NCBI RefSeq assembly: GCF_007197555.1
Contig: NZ_CP041614.1
Location: forward strand, 6,068,001 to 6,132,000
Direction of reading: 5' to 3'
DNA: 64,000 nt
DNA from: Shewanella psychropiezotolerans
GTDB lineage: Bacteria; Pseudomonadota; Gammaproteobacteria; Enterobacterales; Shewanellaceae
Part shown: piece by piece, positions 19,350 through 28,862 of the stretch
How the letters are laid out: every line of letters begins with the position of its first letter
Numbering within the stretch: the stretch's first letter is position 1
Made by a program: the position numbers and the translations under genes
Notes under the pieces: model-generated
The model's database searches: none
Told to the model about the DNA's origin: nothing
The model's input: the letters and a program-made list of their open reading frames with translations, nothing else

Positions 19350-19745
19350 TTTAGTTTTTCAAAGAAGGTTATTTATTTGACCTTGCCTGTAAACAATTTT
19401 AAATCATGAAACCGACCTAATTCGCTACGATCCCGTTGTTATCCCTGAAGCCCTCGCTCTCACTTACACCTAGTTATCTATCTCTTCGATTAGCTTTATT
19501 TCTAACGAATATACCCCAAATCTCATTCATCCAGATTAACCATAGAAAGCTAATGAGTCGTGTAAGAAACTAGACCTAAATCAAGTTATTTTCCTAAAAC
19601 TACTTATGACCTCAAAATTACAGCCATATAAGAGCTTAATTATAGAAAAACACAGTCGGACACACCTTAAATTTCAATGATTTAAGTTTACTTATATCAT
19701 TACCAAAGTTAATGTGTTTTGAGTATCTGAATTCAGGAGCAAAGT

Positions 19746-21713
19746 TTGAAATCATTGAGTGAAATACTGGTAACTATGCCGAAACGTGCAGAAAGGAAGC
19801 CTGACGACTATTTAGTTAAGTCGTTTGTACATGTAGGTTCTGTTTTTGCACTATTTTCATGCCTTGAAAATCAAATCATATACGGTAGGCGTGGCACGGG
19901 TAAAACACACCTTCTTAAATACCTGAAAAACGACGTGCAGAGTCAAGGTGGAATAACTCTAGAACTAGATATGAGAACAATGGGGTCCACTGGTGGTATG
20001 TATTCAGACTCTCAACTCAGTTTAAGTGAAAGAGCATCCCGCTTGCTTTCAGATACGCTCTGCGAGATTAGAGAGCAAATCCTTGATACTTGCTACGAAT
20101 ATGATCAATGCGACCTATCCGAGTTAGCACCGCTTTTGGATTGCTTTGTTGAAGAGGCGACTAACATGAGTGTTGATGGCCAGTTTGAAAGAGAAGTAAA
20201 TAAGAGAAATTCTTTTGCCTCTGAGACGTCACACAATCTAACAGCTTCAATCGCAAAACAAGCAAATTTATCAGTAAGACGTCAGAACTTAAAAAAAGAA
20301 AGTGACTCAGATTCATTAACCACAAAAGAAACTGGCAGAAAGATTCTTCGGATGCATTTTGGGTCCCTAGCCAAAATGCTAAAACGCATAGTACAAAAAC
20401 TTCCCCAAAACAGGCTTTTAATACTCATAGACGAGTGGAGTGAAGTTCCTTTAGAGCTACAACCTTACCTTGCTGACATGCTTAGGCGAATAGTATTTGC
20501 CATACCGACCATAACAGTAAAAATTGCAGCTATACCTCATCGCTCAAATTTCAGAATTTGCAGCGCTAATGGTGGATTTATAGGCTTAGAAATCACTTCT
20601 GATGCATCGACTTCAATAAACTTAGATCAGTTCATGGTGTTTGATAGCGATAGTGATAAATCCGTAAATTTCTTTAAAAACTTAATATATAAACATGTAA
20701 AAGCAGCAGATAAAGGCAACATTGTTCCTGATGAAATTGAATCATTTATATCTCAAATATTCACAAATAAGCCAGCTCTAGAAGAATTTGTTAGAGCAAG
20801 TGAAGGCGTTCCTAGAGATGCTATTCATATTATTTCTCAAGCATCACTTAATCAAAACGGCCAGAAGATAGGAGTAAAAACTATCCGAAACGCTGCTAGG
20901 TATTGGTATACAACCTCAAAGAGCAAAGATATCAACTCTCGAAAAGAGGCAGTGCAGTTACTTGAGTGGATAGTCAATATTGTAATTGGGCACAAGAAGA
21001 CAAGAGCATTTCTTGTTCAAAGCGATGTTAATGATAACCTTATAGATTTTCTCTTTGATTCCCGTGTTATCCATCTAATCAAACAAGGCGTTTCGGTTAA
21101 ATCGATTCAGAGTCAGAAATTCAACTTGTACTCGTTAGATTATGGCTGTTATGCACACTTAATTAACACAAAAGAAGAGCCTAAGGGATTGTTATGTGAT
21201 GATGCCAACTACATTTTAGTTCCCAAAATAGACAACATCTATAATCGAAGTTCTATCTTGGATTTAGAGCGTTACTACAATGCAGGTTTATTGCCCCTAG
21301 TGGAGCATACTGATGAAATTGTTCTGCCTAGACAGTTTTATTCTGAGAATACAACTATTCTAGATTTTGATGATGAAATTTTTAACTCGTTCCCCCGATA
21401 CCTCGAAGCCCAAAAGATTAAAGGGACTGTATTTATCCCTATCATTTTCGCAGGATTGATTATTCGGAAGAAGCAAAGGCAAAAGTGGAGTAGTGGTAGT
21501 GAAATTACACATTCAATCAATACTTATATTGTGTCACATAAAGATAACGCCAAAATTCCGAATAATATTTCTAGGGCACTGAGAAGTGAATTGTTGTTGA
21601 GTGAAGGTTGGCTCGTCAGAAATTCTACATGGGATTCACCCGTTTTTAGTTTATCTGACAATTGGGAAGAACACTGGGTCTATTACTTTAAGTGCCCACC
21701 ACCACAGCTTTGA
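19746..21713 (+). CDS. Orphan ORC/CDC6-like AAA P-loop ATPase (possible defence gene)
   Basis: 655 residues from a TTG start with AGGAG at 19735-19739, six bases upstream. The Walker A motif GRRGTGKT is at residues 47-54. A Walker B strand LLILIDE is at 224-230 and is followed by W231, then ELQPYLADMLRRIVF and VKIAAIPHRSNF, a sensor-like arginine region. The C-terminal 250 residues have no motif I recognise and may sense a ligand or contact a partner. The pattern fits the ORC-CDC6-like bacterial AAA ATPases, often found in accessory islands; a defence role is inference. It is AT-rich relative to its neighbours, stands alone and lies between inverted repeats. No effector gene is adjacent, so any effector must be in the same chain or elsewhere. 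Confidence 0.8.
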   Translation: MKSLSEILVTMPKRAERKPDDYLVKSFVHVGSVFALFSCLENQIIYGRRGTGKTHLLKYLKNDVQSQGGITLELDMRTMGSTGGMYSDSQLSLSERASRLLSDTLCEIREQILDTCYEYDQCDLSELAPLLDCFVEEATNMSVDGQFEREVNKRNSFASETSHNLTASIAKQANLSVRRQNLKKESDSDSLTTKETGRKILRMHFGSLAKMLKRIVQKLPQNRLLILIDEWSEVPLELQPYLADMLRRIVFAIPTITVKIAAIPHRSNFRICSANGGFIGLEITSDASTSINLDQFMVFDSDSDKSVNFFKNLIYKHVKAADKGNIVPDEIESFISQIFTNKPALEEFVRASEGVPRDAIHIISQASLNQNGQKIGVKTIRNAARYWYTTSKSKDINSRKEAVQLLEWIVNIVIGHKKTRAFLVQSDVNDNLIDFLFDSRVIHLIKQGVSVKSIQSQKFNLYSLDYGCYAHLINTKEEPKGLLCDDANYILVPKIDNIYNRSSILDLERYYNAGLLPLVEHTDEIVLPRQFYSENTTILDFDDEIFNSFPRYLEAQKIKGTVFIPIIFAGLIIRKKQRQKWSSGSEITHSINTYIVSHKDNAKIPNNISRALRSELLLSEGWLVRNSTWDSPVFSLSDNWEEHWVYYFKCPPPQL

Positions 21714-21837
21714 AATATATGATAAATTCAACAACTTAGCTCATACAAGGTTATTAATTCTGAACTTACTATCTTTATCTCCTATCCCAAGACCTTGTTT
21801 GATGGTCTATATTGCCAAATCGGAGAGATAGGGATAT

Positions 21838-21915
21838 CGAACTGGCTCTTAAACATGGAGGTTGTTTGATGTCGCAGAGCCCACAGGGACAGTGCTTGAG
21901 TGATATTCCAGTTCG
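21838..21915. repeat. Inverted repeat with 62-base loop
   Basis: CGAACTGG at 21838-21845 is the reverse complement of CCAGTTCG at 21908-21915. The loop contains CACAGGGACAGTG, a reverse-strand relative of the CATCC/TCCCTG hairpin cores found elsewhere on the island. Confidence 0.55.
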
Positions 21916-22100
21916 TTCGTCATCCTTGCCTCTCGTTCATAGGCTCATGGCTACGCCATATTCACCGTATCGCATAAGTCTGCTGCAAGTAATAAACATC
22001 AATACTGTAATGGTATTTAGATATTCCAAAAATACCAGACTAGCCAGTTAACCCCACTGAAAAACCACGCTACCTTTAATCGAAGAGATAATTCCCCCTG

Positions 22101-22188
22101 TGTAGATGCGGCTGCGAGCTTCTAAAACAGGGACGTTTTGGTAGAGCCCACACGGATGTGTTCACGGCGACTCGCAGAAGTATCTGCA
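22101..22188 (-). repeat. Right copy of the 89-bp inverted structured repeat
   Basis: Reads TGTAGATGCGGCTGCGAGCT at its start and ends CTCGCAGAAGTATCTGCA, the inverse of 19261-19349. Internal hairpins are AAAAC-AGGGAC-GTTTT (22124-22139) and CACA-CGGA-TGTG (22149-22160). They sit at the same places as in the left copy but with different stems, while the TCCC/ATCC loop cores are kept. Confidence 0.8.
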
Positions 22189-22359
22189 CATTCCTCGCCG
22201 GGCAGGCGCTAGATTACAGTAAACTAATGGCCTTCAGAAAATAGCCAAATACCAAACTAGCCCAATGAACCTAATTTAAAAAGAGATTTGAAACTTGTAT
22301 ATCCGACAAGTTTCCCCTACTGGTGTGTCACAGAAGCGTTTGCACTTAAGGTCGTTCAT

Positions 22360-22397
22360 TCACATCCATGTGATCACGACATTCGTACATCCTGTAC
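22360..22397. repeat. Pair of CATCC-core hairpins
   Basis: TCACAT-CC-ATGTGA at 22360-22373 and GTACA-TCC-TGTAC at 22385-22397 are two perfect short palindromes 11 bases apart. Their CATCC core matches the loops inside the 89-bp repeats. Confidence 0.65.
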
Positions 22398-22566
22398 AGC
22401 ACCCACGGCAGGAGATAGACAACAATGAAGCCTAACTCTCCTATTAAGTAATCCAATGTCCATAAGGTTAGCCCTATGAAACTGACACTATCTGCCAGTC
22501 CGCAGATACTTATCCCCTTCTAGTACATCTGACCGCCATGGATGGTGCGAATGCCAATAAATGAAT

Positions 22567-22632
22567 GGAACATTTATGGCCATATACAAATACCAGTACT
22601 TGTCCATCCCTGGGTACTGGCATAAATGTTCC
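22567..22632. repeat. Two-tier long hairpin
   Basis: GGAACATTTATG at 22567-22578 pairs perfectly with CATAAATGTTCC at 22621-22632. Inside it CCAGTAC at 22593-22599 pairs with GTACTGG at 22614-22620, and the apex contains CCATCCCTGG. It lies just before the typA terminator. Confidence 0.65.
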
Positions 22633-22638
22633 CGACAT

Positions 22639-22676
22639 AAAAAAGCCCTGAGCATTTGCATGCTCAGGGCTTTTCT
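22639..22676 (-). terminator. Bidirectional terminator downstream of typA
   Basis: GCCCTGAGCA at 22645-22654 pairs with TGCTCAGGGC at 22661-22670. A run of A precedes it and TTTT follows, so it works on both strands. typA ends 48 bases away. Confidence 0.9.
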
Positions 22677-22724
22677 TAAAATTCGAAACTTTATGTTTCG
22701 AAAGACGTAACTAACTCGAAAGAG

Positions 22725-24536
22725 TTACTTACGGTTATAACGCTTACGCTCGTTCTCAGTCAAGTAACGCTTACGAACACGAATGTTCAGCGGCGTAACT
22801 TCTACCAACTCATCATCATCGATAAACTCAAGCGCTTGCTCAAGTGTCATGTTGATAGGCGGAGTCAGTACTTGCGCCTCATCGGTACCCGATGCACGCA
22901 TGTTAGTCAGCTGCTTACCTTTCAAACAGTTAACCGTTAAGTCATTTGCGCGGGCATGAAGACCAACAACCTGACCTTCATAAACTTCTGCGGCGTGACC
23001 GATAAATAGACGACCACGAGCTTGAAGGTTAAACAGGGCGAAGGTCAGTGCCTTACCGGTAGCGTTAGAGATCAATACGCCACGAGCACGCTGACCGATA
23101 TCACCACCTTTCACAGGGCCGTAATGGTCGAATGAATGGTAGATAAGGCCGGAACCAGAAGTCGCTGTCATGAAATCAGTTTGGAAACCAATTAAGCCAC
23201 GGCTTGGGATAACGAAGTCGATACGTACGCGACCCTTACCGTCTAACTGCATGTCTTTCATGTCAGCTTTACGGATACCAAGCTTCTCGATAACAGAACC
23301 TTGATGCTGCTCTTCAATGTCAACCGTCAAGTTTTCGAATGGCTCACACATCTCGCCATCGATCTCTTTAACGATAACTTCTGGGCGAGAAACGGCTAGC
23401 TCGTAACCTTCACGACGCATGTTTTCGATCAAGATTGACAGGTGAAGCTCACCACGACCAGAAACGCGGAAACGATCCGGGCTTTCAGTCTCTTCCACAC
23501 GTAGCGCTACGTTGTGTACTAGTTCCTGCTGCAGACGCTCAAGGATGTTACGTGAAGTCACGTACTTACCTTCTTTACCGGCGAACGGAGAGGTGTTGAC
23601 CTGGAAGGTCATAGTCAGAGTTGGCTCATCTACAGACAGAGGAGGCAATGCCTCTACGTTAGTAGTTGCACAAACTGTGTCAGAAATTAGTAGCTGGCCC
23701 AGACCTGTGATGGCAACGATGTCACCGGCATCACCGACTTCAACTTCGTTACGATCGAGACCCATGTAACCAAGAACCTTGCCAACTTTACCGTTACGCT
23801 TAGTGCCATCGGCGCTAATGATAGTAACTTGTTGGTTAGTCTTGATACTACCACGCTTGATGCGACCAATACCGATAACACCTACATAAGAGTTGTAATC
23901 GATTTGCGAGATCTGCATCTGCAGATCGCCTTCTCCATCAGCATCTGGTGAAGAAACTTTCTCGACGATAGTCTCGAACAATGGCGTCATGTCGCCTTCA
24001 GTGATATCAGGATCCAGACCTGCAAAACCGTTCAATGCAGAAGCATAAACGATTGGGAAGTCTAACTGCTCATCGGTAGCACCTAAGTTGTCGAACAGGT
24101 CGAAAACTTGGTCGATAACCCAATCAGGACGCGCGCCAGGACGGTCAATTTTGTTGATAACAACAATAGGCTTAAGGCCTAGGGCGAAAGCTTTCTTAGT
24201 CACGAAGCGAGTCTGTGGCATTGGACCGTCGACTGCGTCGACAAGAAGCAATACTGAATCAACCATAGAAAGAACGCGCTCAACTTCACCACCGAAATCG
24301 GCGTGACCTGGAGTATCCACGATGTTGATACGGTAATCATTCCACTTGATGGCAGTGTTCTTTGCAAGAATCGTGATTCCACGTTCCTTTTCAAGATCGT
24401 TTGAATCCATCACCCGCTCAGTGGCTTCTCCTCGGGTCTCAAGGGTTCCAGACTGCGCCAGCAACTTATCTACCAAGGTGGTTTTACCATGGTCGACGTG
24501 TGCAATAATGGCGATGTTACGTAAATTCTCTAACAC
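22725..24536 (-). CDS. typA: Ribosome-associated translational GTPase BipA/TypA
   Basis: 603 residues. The G1 motif [15 protein letters not shown] is near the N terminus, followed by RGITI (G2), DTPGHADFG (G3) and NKIDRPGA (G4). EF-G-like domains and the BipA-specific C-terminal domain follow. BipA binds the 70S ribosome and assists 50S assembly, particularly in the cold. I place the start at the GTG at 24536, which has AGAGG seven bases upstream; the ATG at 24554 adds six residues without a ribosome site. It is divergent from glnA, a common arrangement. Confidence 0.95.
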   Translation of the reverse strand: MLENLRNIAIIAHVDHGKTTLVDKLLAQSGTLETRGEATERVMDSNDLEKERGITILAKNTAIKWNDYRINIVDTPGHADFGGEVERVLSMVDSVLLLVDAVDGPMPQTRFVTKKAFALGLKPIVVINKIDRPGARPDWVIDQVFDLFDNLGATDEQLDFPIVYASALNGFAGLDPDITEGDMTPLFETIVEKVSSPDADGEGDLQMQISQIDYNSYVGVIGIGRIKRGSIKTNQQVTIISADGTKRNGKVGKVLGYMGLDRNEVEVGDAGDIVAITGLGQLLISDTVCATTNVEALPPLSVDEPTLTMTFQVNTSPFAGKEGKYVTSRNILERLQQELVHNVALRVEETESPDRFRVSGRGELHLSILIENMRREGYELAVSRPEVIVKEIDGEMCEPFENLTVDIEEQHQGSVIEKLGIRKADMKDMQLDGKGRVRIDFVIPSRGLIGFQTDFMTATSGSGLIYHSFDHYGPVKGGDIGQRARGVLISNATGKALTFALFNLQARGRLFIGHAAEVYEGQVVGLHARANDLTVNCLKGKQLTNMRASGTDEAQVLTPPINMTLEQALEFIDDDELVEVTPLNIRVRKRYLTENERKRYNRK

Positions 24537-24690
24537 TGATAAACCTCTTACCATCTATATATAGTGGGATATTTGAAACAGCCTTAATAATAGCTGTTGC
24601 AATAAAAAACGTGTCATTCTACTCTAGCCGAGGGCTCTCGCACAGGATTATTTTTTAGTCAGCTATGAATAATATGTTTTGTCTGTCTTC

Positions 24691-24705
24691 GCACCATCAT
24701 GGTGA
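24691..24705 (+). promoter_or_regulatory. NtrC binding site 1 upstream of glnA
   Basis: GCACCATCATGGTGA matches the palindromic NtrC consensus (GCACCA-N3-TGGTGC) except for the last base. It lies about 135 bases upstream of the predicted sigma-54 start site. Confidence 0.75.
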
Positions 24706-24729
24706 TCGCACCAAGATCGACCACTCAGC

Positions 24730-24744
24730 GCACCATTATAGTGC
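24730..24744 (+). promoter_or_regulatory. NtrC binding site 2 upstream of glnA
   Basis: GCACCATTATAGTGC is a near-perfect NtrC palindrome about 98 bases upstream of the predicted start site. It is 39 bases (nearly four helical turns) from site 1, as in the paired enhancer of enteric glnA. Confidence 0.8.
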
Positions 24745-24809
24745 AACCTTTCATTTCTGCGAGCAGTCTATCGTTTCTGTTCTCTTAAAAATCATAATCT
24801 TACGCTTTT

Positions 24810-24824
24810 GGCACGAGTCTCGCT
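24810..24824 (+). promoter_or_regulatory. Sigma-54 promoter of glnA
   Basis: TGGCAC-N5-TCGC keeps the invariant GG (24811-24812) and GC (24822-24823) with correct spacing; only one consensus base differs (TCGC for TTGC). With the two NtrC sites upstream it makes a standard nitrogen-controlled promoter, about 87 bases before the glnA ATG. Confidence 0.85.
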
Positions 24825-24911
24825 TATTAAAAGTCAGAATCGCATAAGAAGCGCTAATAGAAGTTTAGAATTAAATAAGGGCTTACCCTTTACCCTACTC
24901 GGAGACTTAGA

Positions 24912-26321
24912 ATGTCAGCTGAATCAGTTTTACAACAACTCGAAGAATTAGAAGTTAAGTTTGTTGATCTACGCTTTACCGATACCCGCGGTAAAGAGCA
25001 GCACGTCTCAATCCCTTCGCATCAGGTCGATGCAGACTTTTTTGAAGACGGCAAGATGTTCGATGGTTCATCTATTAATGGTTGGAAGGGAATCAACGAA
25101 TCAGACATGGTCTTGATGCCAGACCCTGAAAGCTTCGTATTGGATCCTTTCACAGCCGAGACGACAGCCAACATTCGTTGTGACATCCTTAACCCAGGCA
25201 CTATGACTGGTTATAACCGTGACCCACGCTCTATCGCCAAGAAAGCCGAAGAGTACCTGCGTTCTACCGGTATAGCAGATACAGTCTTGCTTGGCCCAGA
25301 GCCAGAATTCTTCCTGTTTGATGACGTTAAATATGGCGCCGATATGTCAGGTTGTTTCTACAAGGTTGATGCCGAAGAAGCAGCCTGGAACTCAGGTACT
25401 AGCTATGAAGGCGGTAACACGGGTCACCGTCCAAGCGTTAAAGGTGGTTACTTCCCAGTAGCACCAGTCGACTCTTCACAAGACATACGTTCAGCCATGT
25501 GTCTGGTTCTCGAAGAGATGGGTCAGGTCGTAGAAGCACATCACCACGAGGTGGCAACAGCTGGTCAAAACGAGATCGCGACTCGCTTCAACACGCTAAC
25601 GCTCAAGGCCGATGAAGTTCAGGTACTTAAATATGTCGTTCATAACGTGGCTCACTCTTATGGTAAGACGGCCACCTTTATGCCTAAGCCTATCGTTGGC
25701 GACAATGGTAGCGGTATGCACGTCCATATCTCGCTGGCCAAAGATGGCACCAACCTATTCGCCGGTGACAAATACGGCGGATTGAGCGAGATGGCAATCT
25801 ACTTTATCGGTGGAGTTATCAAGCATGCTCGCGCCATCAACGCCTTCTCCAACCCGGCCACCAACTCGTACAAGCGTCTGATCCCACATTTCGAAGCGCC
25901 TGTAATGCTGGCATACTCTGCGGCTAACCGCAGCGCTTCGATTCGTATACCTTTGGTTCCAAGCCCTAAGGGGCGTCGTATCGAACTAAGATTCGGTGAT
26001 CCAATGGCTAACCCATATTTGGCATTCTCGGCTATGCTGATGGCTGGTCTGGATGGCATTCAGAACAAGATCCATCCAGGTGAAGCCATGGACAAAGATC
26101 TATATGACCTACCACCTGAAGAGGCTGCTGAAATTCCAACAGTGGCAACTTCACTTGAGAATGCACTCGAGTGTCTGGACGCGGATCGTGAATTCCTGAC
26201 TCGCGGCGAAGTATTCAGCAACGATTTCATCGATTCATATATCACGCTGAAATCTGAAGATGTTGAGCGCGTTAATCAGACAACTCACCCTGTCGAATTC
26301 GAGCTTTACTACAGCTTATAA
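24912..26321 (+). CDS. glnA: Glutamine synthetase type I
   Basis: 469 residues, the length of enteric GlnA. Landmarks are [30 protein letters not shown], the ATP-binding [17 protein letters not shown] and NRSASIRIP. The adenylylation site Tyr398 lies in LYDLPPEE. The dodecameric enzyme joins ammonia to glutamate with ATP. The adenylylation motif implies GlnE control, and the upstream NtrC sites with a sigma-54 promoter imply transcriptional control by nitrogen status. ntrB and ntrC lie 4.6 kb downstream on the same strand with four genes between, instead of directly after glnA as in enterics. Confidence 0.97.
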   Translation: MSAESVLQQLEELEVKFVDLRFTDTRGKEQHVSIPSHQVDADFFEDGKMFDGSSINGWKGINESDMVLMPDPESFVLDPFTAETTANIRCDILNPGTMTGYNRDPRSIAKKAEEYLRSTGIADTVLLGPEPEFFLFDDVKYGADMSGCFYKVDAEEAAWNSGTSYEGGNTGHRPSVKGGYFPVAPVDSSQDIRSAMCLVLEEMGQVVEAHHHEVATAGQNEIATRFNTLTLKADEVQVLKYVVHNVAHSYGKTATFMPKPIVGDNGSGMHVHISLAKDGTNLFAGDKYGGLSEMAIYFIGGVIKHARAINAFSNPATNSYKRLIPHFEAPVMLAYSAANRSASIRIPLVPSPKGRRIELRFGDPMANPYLAFSAMLMAGLDGIQNKIHPGEAMDKDLYDLPPEEAAEIPTVATSLENALECLDADREFLTRGEVFSNDFIDSYITLKSEDVERVNQTTHPVEFELYYSL

Positions 26322-26366
26322 TCTCAATGGTATATCCATAGCTGCTCGTTAATCAGCTAGTATTTA

Positions 26367-26399
26367 GAGGCCCTGAACATCTTGTTTAGGGCCTTTTTC
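26367..26399 (+). terminator. Terminator of glnA
   Basis: AGGCCCTGAACA pairs with TGTTTAGGGCCT (one G-T pair) around a TCT loop, then five T residues. It separates glnA from the next gene. Confidence 0.88.
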
Positions 26400-26536
26400 T
26401 TGCCACGAGTTTCATTTTATAATCACACCACCTGCCGTTCACGAGAGTAATACTAACTAGCTAGAAACAATAAAAATCGCTTCTAAATCGAGCAATTATG
26501 TTAGCTTATGATAAGTATCAGATAGAAGGAACTGTC

Positions 26537-28686
26537 ATGCCTGCAAAAATATCAGTTTATTTACGCGTTATCTTCGCCGCTATTGTCCTCCTCTCAATAG
26601 GGACACTCAATGTCAGCGCCAACACCATAAAATGGCCTCAGGAGGTAACAGCAAAAGAAGGCACTATTGTTGTTTATCAACCTCAGCCCGAATCTCTTTC
26701 CGGTAATATTCTCCAGGGGCGAGCGGCGATGTCACTCGAGCTTATCGACAGAGAAGATCCCATATTTGGTGCATTTTGGTTTAATGCACGTATTGATACC
26801 GATAATAACAGCACGACAGTCAGAAACGTAAGAGTCACCCGAGTGAGGTGGCCAGATTCGACACAAGCTGATGAACAAAGGTTTACCCAAGTCGTAGAGA
26901 AAGCGTTGGCTGCAAGCAGCTTCGAGATATCCATGGACCGACTATCCGCCAGTCTTGCCAATGCCAAACAAGAAAAGAAAAGCCTACAAGCGATTAAAAA
27001 TGATGCCCCCAATATTATTTTCCGTCAGCAACTTAGTGTTTTACTGTCATATGATGGTCGTCCTCAATTTAGGGAGATAGAAAACAGTCCCTATGAGCGA
27101 GCATTAAATACGCCTTTCGCTGTTGCTCGCAATACTAAGACTAACAAGGTTTATCTCAGCAGTGGGACATTCTGGTATGTCGCGGATAACCCTATGGGAC
27201 CATGGCAGATGACCGACTATCCGCCAGCAGATCTGGTGAAGATGATACCCACATCCGATCAGACAAGCTCTATGGCTGGCGATGCTCCAGCTGTGATAGC
27301 AGTCGATGAACCCAGCGAGTTAGTGGCAACCGACGGAAAGCCTGAGTGGAAGAGTCTAACTCAAGGCAAACTACTTTATGTGAGTAATACTGAGACGGCA
27401 TGGATAAGAGAAACAGCGACTGGTGACATGTATCTGCTTCTCTCCGGGCGCTGGTTTAAAGCGAAAAAAGAAGCGGGCCCCTGGACCTTTGTCCGCGCCG
27501 ATAAGCTGCCTGCTAGTTTTAATGACATTCCGCCAGAGTCTGATATAGGCGGCTTAAGAGTATCCGTTGCCGGCACATCGGAAGCCGATCAGGCTATGCT
27601 CGATGCACAAATCCCACAAACAGCGGCCATTAAACGTAGCGAGGCTAAGCTGAGCGTTACCTATGATGGTGAGCCTAAGTTCGAATCAATTCCTGGAACC
27701 CAAGTAGCTTATGCCGTTAACACTGGCACTCAGGTTTTGAAGATTAATGGCCAATATTACGCGGTCGACAACGGGGTTTGGTTCACCGCCAGCTCGGCAA
27801 ATGGCCCATGGAAAGTCGCGGATAAAGTCCCCACGGAAGAGTTAGCCAAGATCCCACCAAGCTCGCCAGTCTACAACACCACCTATGTAGAAATATATGA
27901 TTCCACGCCTGAGGTGGTTTACGTGGGATACACTCCTGGATATATGTGGTCCTACCCATACTACGGTGTGCCCGTCTACGGCACTGGCTGGTATTACCCA
28001 CCTTACTGGGGCCGATACTACTACCCTCGTCCACCCACTTGGGGGCTACATGTTGGCTACAACCCATGGACTGGATGGAATGTCGGCGTCAGTTGGAGTA
28101 ATGGATTCTTCAGTGTAGGTGTAGGCTGGGGTAACCACTACTATCCAGGTCGTTGTTGCGGCGGTTACTATGGTGGTGGCTATCGTCGACCTGTGGTGAT
28201 TAACACTGGCGATATCAATATTGGTAATAGCATTAGCATAGGTAACCGAACCAACATCTCCAATAAGCTGGTTAAAAATAACAATATTTCAGGCAATCGA
28301 GTGAGTAAGAACAGCCTCTATAATCGCCCGGAGAACCGAAAGCGTAATGCCGATCCTGTTAAGCTCAATAATCAGTTTAAGCAAGCGACTCATAATGCTA
28401 ATCGTGCCAATAATGTCTTTGCCGACAAGAATGGCAACCTTGCTCGAGATGACAAGGGCAATGGCAGAGCCGTGACAGAGGCAGTTGGACTCCCACGCCT
28501 GAGGTGCGTCAGAAAATCGATACTGGTTTAAATAATCGCAATATAAATATGCCTACGACTATGCCAGCCAGACCGAATAATGTCAGTCAGCAGATGAATA
28601 ATCGCAATTTAGATCGTGAAGGACTAAATCGTTCTCGCAATGCCCGTCAGCACGGCGTGATGAGAGAAGGCAGGAGAGGACGTTAG
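26537..28686 (+). pseudogene. Exported three-repeat protein with aromatic/Gly-rich tail, frameshifted near its end
   Basis: The ATG at 26537 has AAGGA six bases upstream and begins a signal peptide ending LNVSA; an upstream ATG at 26498 lacks this. Three similar units of about 50 residues run from about 27052, 27331 and 27664, each closing in a GPW motif (27197, 27475, 27802). Then comes a Tyr/Trp/Gly-rich region (GYMWSYPYYGVPVYG and following). Frame one ends at 28531 in unrelated sequence. The frame that reads WQSRDRGSWTPTPEVRQK from 28462 continues to 28686 and fits the Asn/Arg-rich tail, so one base is missing near 28460. Similar proteins have been labelled carbohydrate-binding family V/XII, but function is unknown. 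Confidence 0.7.
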
Positions 28687-28719
28687 TGAGTCCAAAGCTG
28701 ACAATGAGTTAGACTAAAG

Positions 28720-28749
28720 CAGGCCTGTGATCTTACAGGCCTGTTTTTT
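28720..28749 (+). terminator. Terminator after the repeat protein
   Basis: CAGGCCTGT at 28720-28728 pairs with ACAGGCCTG at 28735-28743 and is followed by six T residues. Confidence 0.9.
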
Positions 28750-28862
28750 GTTAATACGGCACTTAGGCTGATAAGTTGACACTTTGATGCAGCTTATTAT
28801 AGTTTGGAGCCTCTAAGTCATGGTAAGTCTGTGATCTGACATAAAATTAATGGATCTATTGT

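Larger units (their letters stand above)
21714..22724. other. Gene-free repeat-rich flank of the ATPase island
   Basis: About 1 kb between the ATPase stop and the typA stop. A 79-codon frame at 21812-22051 has no credible ribosome site or protein character and overlaps inverted repeats. The stretch contains the repeat elements listed separately at 21838, 22101, 22360 and 22567, and the typA terminator. I see no RNA gene. Confidence 0.65.

Noticed and set aside
21812..22051. A 79-codon frame after the ATPase gene
   Set aside because: It overlaps inverted repeats and lacks a ribosome site or recognisable protein features.
19127..22724. Transposon or prophage origin of the ATPase island
   Set aside because: No transposase, integrase or attachment-site duplication is visible; only structured repeats flank it.
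24665..24847. A 60-codon frame upstream of glnA
   Set aside because: It covers the NtrC sites and the sigma-54 promoter.
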